DNA of 39,384 nucleotides, taken from Janthinobacterium sp. GW458P. GTDB taxonomy: Bacteria; Pseudomonadota; Gammaproteobacteria; Burkholderiales; Burkholderiaceae_D. A model generated the notes under the pieces. That model saw only the letters and a list, made by a program, of their open reading frames with translations, was not told where the DNA came from and made no database searches. The translations under genes were made by a program, and so were the position numbers. Below, one piece after another: positions 24,395-31,842 of the stretch (positions are counted from its first letter, which is position 1; each line of letters opens with the position of its first letter). The stretch covers positions 1 to 39,384 of the forward strand of contig NZ_NEGZ01000054.1 of assembly GCF_002127585.1 (NCBI RefSeq). Direction: 5' to 3'.

Positions 24395-25252
24395 ATGAAC
24401 GCCTACGCCATTGTGCTGCAGCTGTCCGTCAGCCATGCCTACTTTCCCGCCGCGTCGAATGGCAATTTCCGCGTCGAGGCGACGGCGCGCTGCGCCGCCT
24501 TGCTCGACAGGCTGGGCATCCTGGCCCGTCCAGCCGCCAACGGCCTGCTCCTGCTGTGCCAGAGCGCGGCGCGCGAGGAACTGCTGGCCGGACTGGCGCA
24601 GCAGGACGAGCTGGAATTCCAGGTTTTTTCCGGCGACAGCCACTTTTTCCTCTACACGGCGCTCGACCGGCCCGCGCCCGACGCCTGCCTGTACTTCCAC
24701 AGCGCCCAGGCGCAGCAGGAACAGCCTGGCTGCTGGCGCCTGCATGCGCAGGACTATGCCGACCAGTCGGCGTGGAGCGATCCTGTCGTCCCCAACAAGA
24801 TGGCCGGCCTGGCCGCGCGCAGCTTTCGCCCGCTCAAGCCCGTCTTTTTCCTCGCGCTGTCGCCGGTCCAGCTGGCCGGCGCCCTGGCGAGCGGCGGCAC
24901 GCCGCGGTTCTGCGTGCGCTTCCAGGCCCGCAAGATGCACTGGAAATACTATCTGTTGCGCGACCCCGGCGTGCCGCATGCGGCCATCGTCGACCTCGAT
25001 GGCGAACTGCGCTTCACGGCGCGCGGTTATACCGCCCTGCCCGGCAACGGCCCGGCCTTGACCTTCGTCAGCGAACAAGCCATTGAAATGCGCCAGACCC
25101 ATGCCCAGCGCCTGCAACTGCGCGAACAGGGCGAGCTGGGAGAACGAATTCTCATCAAGCGACTGCCCAATGCAAGCGTGGCCGCCGTCGGGAGGGAAAT
25201 AGCAGCAGGAAGTGCGGTAGCGGTACTCGTGTCAGAAATCTATATCCCCTGA
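24395..25252 (+). CDS. eCIS-operon protein of unknown function
   Basis: This 285-residue soluble protein starts three bases after the cap gene stop. Recognisable segments are few: a first domain with LDRLGILARPAANGLLLLCQ and LEFQVFSGDSHFFLYTALDR, a middle part with VVPNKMAGLAARSFRPLKPV and FCVRFQARKMHWKYYLLRD, and a C-terminus with ERILIKRLPNASVAAVGREI. The KMHWKYYLL and DGELRFTARGYTA elements look beta-rich, as in a tail-associated decoration or chaperone. There is no signal peptide, no membrane helix and no enzymatic motif. Position between cap and sheath suggests a role in particle assembly or in the distal end. No family was recognised. Confidence 0.75.
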   Translation: MNAYAIVLQLSVSHAYFPAASNGNFRVEATARCAALLDRLGILARPAANGLLLLCQSAAREELLAGLAQQDELEFQVFSGDSHFFLYTALDRPAPDACLYFHSAQAQQEQPGCWRLHAQDYADQSAWSDPVVPNKMAGLAARSFRPLKPVFFLALSPVQLAGALASGGTPRFCVRFQARKMHWKYYLLRDPGVPHAAIVDLDGELRFTARGYTALPGNGPALTFVSEQAIEMRQTHAQRLQLREQGELGERILIKRLPNASVAAVGREIAAGSAVAVLVSEIYIP

Positions 25253-25284
25253 TTACCTACGACATACCTACAAAAGGACGCAAG

Positions 25285-27297
25285 ATGGCGCAATATAAAA
25301 CTCCCGGGGTCTACATCGTTGAACAAAACGCCTTCCCCAATTCAGTCGTCGAAGTTGCCACCGCCGTGCCGGCCTTCATCGGCCACACGGAACGCGCCAG
25401 CCACAAGGGCGCGCCCCTGAGCAACAAACCCTGGCGCATCACCTCGATGGCCGAGTTTGAAGCGTGCTATGGCGGCGCGCCGGCGCCCAGCTTCAGCTTT
25501 GCCGTGACGCCGGCCGATGGCGTCAGCGATTTCTCCGCCGTCGCGGCGCCGGTGGCAGAGCAGGCGGACCCGGCGGCAGCGCTCGTCACGGCCGCCGATG
25601 ACGCGCTCGCGACGCTGCAAGCGGCGAAAGTCGCGCTCATCAATAGCACCGACGAGACCAAGGAAGCCGACACCACCGCCTATACCGCGGCGCTGGAGAG
25701 CGCCAAGACAGCGGCCACGGCCGCCAAACGCACGCTCGATGAAACGGCCTACCCGGGCGCCGACCAGGTCCTCGCTTCGAATGCCGCCCAGGCGCTGCGC
25801 CTGCGGCAAGACGCGGACACGAAAAAGAAGGCCTGGACCGAAGCCAGCGAGGAAGCGGATAAAAAAACCAAGGAAGACGCCTACCTCGCGGCCGACAAGC
25901 TGGCCCAGGCCAGCGAAGCGCTGGCGGCGGACGACCTGAAAGCGGCGGCGGCCCGCGCCGATGCCGCCGCCGCATTGGCGAATGCGGCCGCGCTCAAGGC
26001 CGAGGCGGCCCGCGGCGCGGCCGACTACACGCTGAGCCGCACCAAGGGCAAGCATTTGTTGTACCACAGCATGCAGCTGTTCTTCCAGAATGGCGGCGGC
26101 GCCTGCTACATCGTCTCCGTCGGCGATTACGCGGCCGATCCGGCCAAGGACAAGCTCGAAGCCGGCATCAACGCGCTGCTCAAGGAGCAGGAACCGACCA
26201 TGCTGCTGATCCCGGAAGCCATGCTGCTGGGGGGAGCCGACTGCTACTCGCTGCAGCAACAGATGCTCATGCATTGCGGCTACAAGATGAAAAACCGCTT
26301 CGCCATCCTCGACATCTACAATGGCGCCGCCGAATTGCAGGACCGGGAAGCCCCAGTCGACACCTTCCGCAACCAGGTCAGCAGCGAGTTCCTGGCCTTC
26401 GGCGCCGCCTATTACCCTTGGGTCAATACCACCATCGTGGCCTTGAAGGACCTGAACTTCACGCATTTCGACCAGGAGCAGCGCAGCGCCCTGAAGGACA
26501 TGCTGACCCACGAACTGGCGGCCGTCGTGTATGCCGACCCGGGCAAGAGTCCCAGCGCGAAACTGAAGGCGCAGCAGGTGGCGCAAATCCTCGACAATAT
26601 CGACGAGGACTGGTCGAAGCGCGACGACGGCGCCAGGCAGATCGAATCGACGCACAACGCCCTCGTTGCCATCAGCCCCCTGTACACGCGCATCCTGCTG
26701 GCCGTGCAGCGCAATCTGAACCTGCTGCCGCCAGGCGCCGCCATGGCCGGCCTGTACACCATGGTCGACAATACGCGCGGCGTGTGGAAGGCGCCCGCCA
26801 ACGTGGGCCTGGCCTCGGTCAGCGCGCCGGCCGTGAACATCACGCACGACGACCAGGAAGACCTGAACGTGAGCACCACGGGCAAGTCCGTCAACGCCAT
26901 CCGCAGCTTCATCGGCGAAGGCACCCTGGTGTGGGGCGCGCGCACGCTCGACGGCAACAGCCTGGACTGGCGTTACATCAACGTGCGCCGCACCATGATC
27001 ATGCTCGAGGAATCGCTGCGCCTGGCCAGCAAGGCGTATGTCTTCGAACCGAACGTGGCCAACACCTGGGTCACCATCAAGAGCATGGCGCGCAACTTCC
27101 TGACCAGCATCTGGAAACGGGGCGGACTGGCCGGCGCCTCGCCGGACGACGCCTTCAGCGTGGCCGTCGGGCTGAACGAGACCATGACGGCCGACGATAT
27201 CCTGGAAGGCATCCTGCGCGTCACCATCCTGGTGGCCGTCAGCCGCCCGGCCGAGTTCATCGAAATCACCTTCCAGCAGCAAATGCAGAAATCCTGA
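25285..27297 (+). CDS. eCIS contractile sheath protein with large Ala-rich insertion
   Basis: This 670-residue sheath subunit is much longer than the usual 350-500 residues. The N-terminus (YKTPGVYIVEQNAFPNSVVE, then VPAFIGHTERA and EFEACYGGAP) and the segment LYHSMQLFFQNGGGACYIVS (259-278) are typical of phage and eCIS sheaths, as is the C-terminal sheath domain with GEGTLVWGARTLDGNSLDWR (about 545-564) and YINVRRTMIMLEESL. Between residues about 72 and 247 lies an insertion made mostly of Ala, Lys, Glu, Asp and Thr, strongly helix-forming. It has good codon use and is in frame, so it is a real domain. The sheath contracts to drive the tube into a target. Only one sheath gene is visible, while many clusters have two or three. 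Confidence 0.92.
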   Translation: MAQYKTPGVYIVEQNAFPNSVVEVATAVPAFIGHTERASHKGAPLSNKPWRITSMAEFEACYGGAPAPSFSFAVTPADGVSDFSAVAAPVAEQADPAAALVTAADDALATLQAAKVALINSTDETKEADTTAYTAALESAKTAATAAKRTLDETAYPGADQVLASNAAQALRLRQDADTKKKAWTEASEEADKKTKEDAYLAADKLAQASEALAADDLKAAAARADAAAALANAAALKAEAARGAADYTLSRTKGKHLLYHSMQLFFQNGGGACYIVSVGDYAADPAKDKLEAGINALLKEQEPTMLLIPEAMLLGGADCYSLQQQMLMHCGYKMKNRFAILDIYNGAAELQDREAPVDTFRNQVSSEFLAFGAAYYPWVNTTIVALKDLNFTHFDQEQRSALKDMLTHELAAVVYADPGKSPSAKLKAQQVAQILDNIDEDWSKRDDGARQIESTHNALVAISPLYTRILLAVQRNLNLLPPGAAMAGLYTMVDNTRGVWKAPANVGLASVSAPAVNITHDDQEDLNVSTTGKSVNAIRSFIGEGTLVWGARTLDGNSLDWRYINVRRTMIMLEESLRLASKAYVFEPNVANTWVTIKSMARNFLTSIWKRGGLAGASPDDAFSVAVGLNETMTADDILEGILRVTILVAVSRPAEFIEITFQQQMQKS

Positions 27298-27350
27298 TGC
27301 AGGCAACGGCAGTCTTCCCCTTGAACACCGACACATGAAAGAGGTCAGCA

Positions 27351-27809
27351 ATGGCAGATGATGGCTCGAAACAATCCACGGCGGTATGGCCGCTTCCCAA
27401 GTTCTATTTCCAGGTGAAATGGGACTCCCAGGTCATGTCCTTCCAGGAGGTCAGCGGACTCGACATCCAGTCCGAGGAAATCAAGTACCGGCATGGCGAC
27501 AGCCCCGAATTTTCCGTCATTAAGATGCCGGGATTGAAAAAAGTGGGCAATGTGACCATGAAAAAAGGCGTCTTCAAGTCCGACAACAAGTTCTGGGACT
27601 GGTTCAACCAGATCAAGATGAACACCATCAAGCGCGTGCCCGTCACCATCAGCCTGCTCGATGAAACGGGCGCGCCGACCATGGTCTGGACCCTGGCCAA
27701 TGCCTGGCCGACCAAGATCACGGGCACGGACCTGAAGGCCGAGGGCAATGAAGCATCGATCGAAACCATCGAGATCGTGCATGAAGGCCTGACCATCGCC
27801 AACGGCTAA
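27351..27809 (+). CDS. eCIS inner tube protein (gp19-like, Afp1/Pvc1 type)
   Basis: This 152-residue tail-tube subunit of the T4 gp19 fold has PKFYFQVKWDSQVMSFQEVS, GLDIQSEEIKYRHGDSPEF, KMPGLKKVGNVTMKKGVFKS and FWDWFNQIKMNTIKRVPVTI followed by LLDETGAPTMVWTLANAWP. These match the main tube protein of Afp/PVC particles, which stacks in hexameric rings to make the hollow conduit. A good ribosome site (AAAGAGG, about 27339) precedes the ATG. It lies 53 bases after the sheath gene, a little further than other spacings in the operon. It is expected to be among the most abundant products. Confidence 0.92.
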   Translation: MADDGSKQSTAVWPLPKFYFQVKWDSQVMSFQEVSGLDIQSEEIKYRHGDSPEFSVIKMPGLKKVGNVTMKKGVFKSDNKFWDWFNQIKMNTIKRVPVTISLLDETGAPTMVWTLANAWPTKITGTDLKAEGNEASIETIEIVHEGLTIANG

Positions 27810-27825
27810 GGAGTGGCGCCTGCCC

Positions 27826-28308
27826 ATGTTCAAGCTTGAACTGCCCTCGTTGCCCGGCATGGACGACTACCCGCCGTCCGCCTTTTACTTCAAGGTGACG
27901 CTGGGCGCCACGCTGGGCCTGACCGACGCCTCCTTCCAGGAGGTGTCGGGCATTACCGCTGAACTGGATACGGAAACCGTGGTCGAGGGCGGCGAGAACC
28001 GCTACGTGCATACCCTGCCGAAAGGCATGAAACCGCGCAGCCTGGTGCTCAAGCGCGGCATCGCCCCGCCCTACTCGCCGCTGGTCATGTGGTGCCGTTC
28101 CGTGTTCGAGCTCGACTTCGTGCTGCCCATCGTGGCCCAGCCCGTCATCGTCTCGCTGATGGATGCGCACAAGCTGCCCATCCGCGTGTGGTCGTTCGCC
28201 AACGCCTACCCCGTCAAGTGGGAGGTGGAAAGCTTCGGTTCCACCAAGAACGAGGTGGCGATCGAAAACATCACTCTCAGCTATACCTATTCCAACCGCC
28301 TGATCTGA
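27826..28308 (+). CDS. eCIS second tube protein (Afp5/Pvc5 type, baseplate-proximal)
   Basis: This 160-residue paralogue of the tube fold has SAFYFKVTLGATLGLTDASF, QEVSGITAELDTETVVEGG, LPKGMKPRSLVLKRGIAPPY, VMWCRSVFELDFVLPIVAQP and VWSFANAYPVKWEVESFGS. The divergent N-terminus (FKLELPSLPGMDDYPPSAF) and length match the tube-initiator protein (Afp5-like), which forms the ring between the spike hub and the main tube. It starts 16 bases after the first tube gene, so the two are cotranslated. Confidence 0.88.
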   Translation: MFKLELPSLPGMDDYPPSAFYFKVTLGATLGLTDASFQEVSGITAELDTETVVEGGENRYVHTLPKGMKPRSLVLKRGIAPPYSPLVMWCRSVFELDFVLPIVAQPVIVSLMDAHKLPIRVWSFANAYPVKWEVESFGSTKNEVAIENITLSYTYSNRLI

Positions 28309-28311
28309 ACC

Positions 28312-28512
28312 ATGCCCATCGACATCCAGCAATTGCACATCAAATCGAGCGTGGTGCAGCGCGCCGCGGAAGACGCGCCCCAGGGGGCCGCGCAAGCCAT
28401 TCCCGGCAATAGTTGCTGCGAGGAAAGTAGCGCGGCGACACAGCGCGAGCAGATCCTGGCCGACTGCAAGCGCCTGATCCGCGCGGCCATCAGCCAGCTG
28501 CAGGAGCGCTAG
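28312..28512 (+). CDS. DUF5908 small eCIS protein (Afp6/Pvc6 position)
   Basis: This 66-residue protein starts MPIDIQQLHIKSSVVQRAA, the hallmark of the DUF5908 family found between tube and LysM genes in eCIS clusters. A flexible middle contains a CC pair (GNSCCEES) and the C-terminus is an amphipathic helix (CKRLIRAAISQLQE). The start is three bases after the second tube gene stop and the next ATG follows its stop directly. The role in the particle is not established in general. Confidence 0.78.
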   Translation: MPIDIQQLHIKSSVVQRAAEDAPQGAAQAIPGNSCCEESSAATQREQILADCKRLIRAAISQLQER

Positions 28513-29202
28513 ATGGGAGGATTGAGTACGGGCCTGAAGAGCAAACTGCATATTTTCCCCGTCGAAACCAGCACGAGCGGCATCCGCACCGTGCTGTCGA
28601 GCGGCGGTTTCGAAGTCCTGATCAATCCATCGGGCTACCAGCAAAACCGGCACATCCACTACAGCAAGGCGAGCACGCTGGGCGCTCCCGCGGGCCGGCT
28701 GAAATTCAACAAGATCGCGCCCGAGGCGCTGACCCTGCCGCAAATGGTGTTCGACGGCACGGGCGTGGTGGAACTGTACGGCATGCGCAGCGTTAGCGAC
28801 CTGATCAAGAAACTGCTGAAACTGATCTATCTCGTCGACGGCAAGAAGCATGAACCCAACCTGGTGTGCTTCCAGTGGGGCGACATGGACTTCATCGGCC
28901 GGGTCACCCACGTGGACATCGACTACACGCTGTTCAAGCCCAGCGGCGAACCGCTGCGCGCCAAGGTCACGCTGCGCGTGCTGTCGGACATGACGGTCGA
29001 GGAAAGCATGCAGCGTGCCAACCTCAGTTCGCCGGACCTGTCGCACCTGGTGGAGGTGCGCGCCGGCGACACCCTGCCGCTGCTGTGCGAGCGCATCTAC
29101 CGCAATCCCGGCTACTACATGGCCATTGCCGGCATCAACGGCCTCGTCAACTTCCGCGACCTGAAGCCCGGCACGCAGCTGCGCTTTCCGCCACTGCGCT
29201 GA
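28513..29202 (+). CDS. LysM-domain hub adaptor (Afp7/Pvc7-like)
   Basis: This 229-residue protein has an N-terminal tube-like adaptor domain with FEVLINPSGYQQNRHIHYSK, LPQMVFDGTGVVELYG, LVCFQWGDMDFIGRVTHVDI and DYTLFKPSGEPLRAKVTLRV. It ends in a LysM motif (VEVRAGDTLPLLCERIYRNP, about residues 181-200, then ING.VN...LKPGTQLRFP). This is the arrangement of gp53-like/LysM hub proteins that join the VgrG spike to the tube and wedge in contractile tails. The start codon immediately follows the DUF5908 stop. LysM here is expected to act as a structural module and not to bind cell wall. Confidence 0.88.
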   Translation: MGGLSTGLKSKLHIFPVETSTSGIRTVLSSGGFEVLINPSGYQQNRHIHYSKASTLGAPAGRLKFNKIAPEALTLPQMVFDGTGVVELYGMRSVSDLIKKLLKLIYLVDGKKHEPNLVCFQWGDMDFIGRVTHVDIDYTLFKPSGEPLRAKVTLRVLSDMTVEESMQRANLSSPDLSHLVEVRAGDTLPLLCERIYRNPGYYMAIAGINGLVNFRDLKPGTQLRFPPLR

Positions 29203-29206
29203 GACC

Positions 29207-31054
29207 ATGCCGACGCCGCCCCCTTCCCCCGAACTCGCCAGCAGTGGCCTGCTCAAGCTCGTCATCCGCAGCAACGGCACGGCGCTGCCCGCCACCGTGG
29301 GCCTGGTGTCGCTGGCCATCACGAAGAGCGTCAACAAACTGTCGCAGGCGCGCCTGCTGTTCGACGACGGCAACATGCCGACGCAGGAATTCGCGCTCAG
29401 CAACAGCGACAGTTTCGTGCCCGGCGCCAGCATCGAGATCGAGGCCGGCTACGGCAGCGAAACGGCGCTGGTCTTTGCCGGCGTCGTGGTGCGCCACGGG
29501 CTGTATATCGGCGAGGGCAACGAAGGCAGGCTCTGCGTGGAGTGCCGCCATCCGGCCTTCCCGCTGACCTTGAGCCGCAGCAATGCCAACCACGTCGACA
29601 GCACCGACAGCGCCGCCATCACCACCCTGCTGCAGGGCTGCCCCGGCCTGGGCAGCGCGGCCGGCGACAACTATGGCGGCAAGGCGGCCGGCAAGGCCGT
29701 CAGCGTCACCGTCGACGCGACGACGGCCAGCTACCACGGCCTGGTGCAGTACTACAGCAGCGACTGGGATTTCGTGCTGGCGCGCGCCGAAGCGAACGGC
29801 CTGCTGGTGATCGCCGACGACCGCGCCGTGACGGTGCGGGCGCCGCAGACGGACGCGACGCCCGTGCTCAGCGTCACCTATGGCATCGACCTGATGCGCT
29901 TCGAGGCGGAAATCGACGCCCGCACGCAATTTAGCCAGGTCACCGGCGTAAGCTGGGACCCGTCCACCCAGGCTATTGCCGAGGAGCAAGCATCGGCCGT
30001 CTCGCTGAACCTGCAGGGCAACCTGGACGCGGCCACGCTGGCCGCCGTGGGCGGCATCAAGCAGCTGCGGCTGCAAACCCCGGTGCCGCTGGAAACGGCG
30101 GCGCTCAAGGCCTGGGCCGCCGCGCGCCAGGTCAAGGCGGCCCTGGCCAGGGTGCGCGGCAACATGAGTTTCCAGGGCAGCGCGCTGGCCGTGCCGGGCG
30201 CCCTGATCGCGCTGGCCGGCGTGGGCAAGCGCTTCAGCGGCACGGTATTCGTCAGCAGCGTCGAACATCACATCGCCGACGGCAACTGGCGCACCGACGT
30301 CGAGTTCGGCCTGTCGCCCGACTGGTCCGGCGACCGCCAGGGCGCCGGCGAAGCGGCGTCGGGCCTGGCGCCCGGCGCCAGCGGCCTGCAAATCGGCGTG
30401 GTGACCAAGCTTGACGAAGACCCGGCCGGCCAGCAGCGCATTCAGGTTGCCCTGCCCGTGCTGCAGAACAAGACGGTCGGCGTCTGGGCCCGCCTGGCCA
30501 GCGCCTATGGCTCGAGCACGGTGGGCGCCTTCTTCATCCCCGAGATCGGCGATGAAGTCATCGTCGGCTATTTCAACAACGACCCGTCCAACCCCGTGGT
30601 GCTCGCCAGCCTGTACAGCAGCAAGCACACGCCGCCGTACAGCCTGACGGCGGACAATTTCATCAAGGCCATCGTCACCAAGGGCATGCTGAAGGTCGAG
30701 TTCGACGATGACAAGAAGGTCATGACCCTGCTGACGCCGGCCGGCAACTCCATCGTCATGTCCGACGAAGCCAAATCCATCGTCGTCACGGACCAGAACG
30801 GCAACAAGGTGGCGCTCGACGACAAGGGCATCCTGCTCGACAGCCCGGCCGACATCGTGCTCAAGGCGGGCGGCAAGATCAGCCTGACGGCCGGCACGAA
30901 TATCGAGGCCAGCGCCAGCGCCGACATCAAGCTCGGCGGCATGAACATCAACAGCAACGCCTCGGTGGCGCTGGTGGCCAAGGGTTCGGCCAGCGCCGAG
31001 CTGTCCGCCTCCGGCCAGGTCACCGTCAAGGGAGCGATGGTCATGATCAACTGA
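29207..31054 (+). CDS. VgrG-like eCIS spike (Afp8/Pvc8-like)
   Basis: This 615-residue protein has a gp27-like hub domain (about 10-360; for example FVPGASIEIEAGYGSETALV and VQYYSSDWDFVLARAEANGL), a gp5-type OB fold at about 393-475 (GVVTKLDEDPAGQQRIQVAL, then VGAFFIPEIGDEVIVGYFN), and a C-terminal triple-stranded beta-helix of repeating short strands (LLTPAGNSIVMSDEAKSIVV and VLKAGGKISLTAGTNIEASA) to the end. No extra C-terminal effector domain or lysozyme domain is present, so it is a purely structural spike. It is followed by the PAAR tip gene. The gap to the upstream gene is four bases. Confidence 0.93.
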   Translation: MPTPPPSPELASSGLLKLVIRSNGTALPATVGLVSLAITKSVNKLSQARLLFDDGNMPTQEFALSNSDSFVPGASIEIEAGYGSETALVFAGVVVRHGLYIGEGNEGRLCVECRHPAFPLTLSRSNANHVDSTDSAAITTLLQGCPGLGSAAGDNYGGKAAGKAVSVTVDATTASYHGLVQYYSSDWDFVLARAEANGLLVIADDRAVTVRAPQTDATPVLSVTYGIDLMRFEAEIDARTQFSQVTGVSWDPSTQAIAEEQASAVSLNLQGNLDAATLAAVGGIKQLRLQTPVPLETAALKAWAAARQVKAALARVRGNMSFQGSALAVPGALIALAGVGKRFSGTVFVSSVEHHIADGNWRTDVEFGLSPDWSGDRQGAGEAASGLAPGASGLQIGVVTKLDEDPAGQQRIQVALPVLQNKTVGVWARLASAYGSSTVGAFFIPEIGDEVIVGYFNNDPSNPVVLASLYSSKHTPPYSLTADNFIKAIVTKGMLKVEFDDDKKVMTLLTPAGNSIVMSDEAKSIVVTDQNGNKVALDDKGILLDSPADIVLKAGGKISLTAGTNIEASASADIKLGGMNINSNASVALVAKGSASAELSASGQVTVKGAMVMIN

Positions 31055-31095
31055 CGCCGCAACAGCGCCGCCCCCCAACCACTGAAAGGAATTCC

Positions 31096-31398
31096 ATGCC
31101 GCCCGCCGCCCGCCTTACCGATATGCACGTCTGTCCCATGCAAACGCCCGCCTTCCCGGCGCCGATTCCCCATGTGGGCGGACCGGTGATCGGCCCGGGC
31201 GTGCCGACGGTGCTGATCGGCAAGCTGCCGGCTGCCGTGGTGGGCGACCAGTGCCTGTGCGTGGGGCCGCCGGACGCCATCGTCATGGGGTCGATGACGG
31301 TGCAGATCGGCGGCAAGCCGGCGGCGCGCATCAACGACCCCTGCGCCCACGGCGGCTCGATCACGCTGGGCTGCCCCACCGTCATGATCGGCGGCTAG
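31096..31398 (+). CDS. PAAR tip protein (Afp10/Pvc10-like)
   Basis: This 100-residue PAAR-repeat protein is made almost entirely of GG/P turns: MPPAARLTDMHVCP, PHVGGPVIGPGVPTVLIG, GDQCLCVGPPDAIVMGS and INDPCAHGGSITLGCPTVMI. Candidate zinc ligands are among H11, C13, H26, C53, C55, C83, H85 and C93. It forms the sharpened cone at the tip of the VgrG-like spike. No fused effector is present. The start has an AAAGGA ribosome site at 31085-31090, the clearest in this part of the operon. Confidence 0.93.
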   Translation: MPPAARLTDMHVCPMQTPAFPAPIPHVGGPVIGPGVPTVLIGKLPAAVVGDQCLCVGPPDAIVMGSMTVQIGGKPAARINDPCAHGGSITLGCPTVMIGG

Positions 31399-31407
31399 CG
31401 CACCACG

Positions 31408-31842
31408 ATGAGCATAGACCAATCTTTCCTGGGGCGGGGCTGGGCCTTTCCGCCCACGTTCAGCAAGGGCCAGCGCGCCAGCGGCACGGGCGGCCAGGCG
31501 GCCATGGTGGACGGCGAGGAGGACATCGCCCAGAGCCTGCGCATCCTGCTGTCGACGGCGCCCGGCGAGCGCGTGATGCGGCCCGATTTCGGCTGCGGCA
31601 TCAAGACGCACGTGTTCGACCTGGTCAATTACGGCAGCATGGCGACCATGAAGGCGCTGATCGAGCGCGCCATCCTGTTCTTCGAGCCGCGCATCACGCT
31701 GGAGAGCATCGAATTGAGCCAGCAGGACATCGCCAACGGCCGGCTCGACATCTGCCTGCACTACACCATACGCATGACGAATACGCGCAGCAACATGGTG
31801 TATCCCTTCTATTTCGTGGAGGGCACCGATGTCAGGCCGTGA
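31408..31842 (+). CDS. gp25-like baseplate wedge protein (Afp9/Pvc9)
   Basis: This 144-residue protein fits the GPW/gp25 family. The core motif VDGEEDIAQSLRILLSTAPG followed by ERVMRPDFGCGIKTHVFDL contains the conserved E-R-x-x-x-P-x-F-G signature, and RAILFFEPRITLESIEL follows. The N-terminal tail (LGRGWAFPPTF) is a variant of the G-x-G-W-x-F-P-P start used by this family. It is the sheath-initiating wedge subunit that nucleates assembly. It overlaps the next gene by 14 bases. Confidence 0.93.
   Translation: MSIDQSFLGRGWAFPPTFSKGQRASGTGGQAAMVDGEEDIAQSLRILLSTAPGERVMRPDFGCGIKTHVFDLVNYGSMATMKALIERAILFFEPRITLESIELSQQDIANGRLDICLHYTIRMTNTRSNMVYPFYFVEGTDVRP

Noticed and set aside
25342..27351. A 669-codon antisense frame opposite the sheath gene
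   Set aside because: It is low-complexity and shadow-like. The sheath frame is supported at both ends by family motifs.
29207..31054. A toxin or lysozyme domain on the spike protein
   Set aside because: After the OB fold only beta-helix strands follow to the stop codon. No extra domain is seen.
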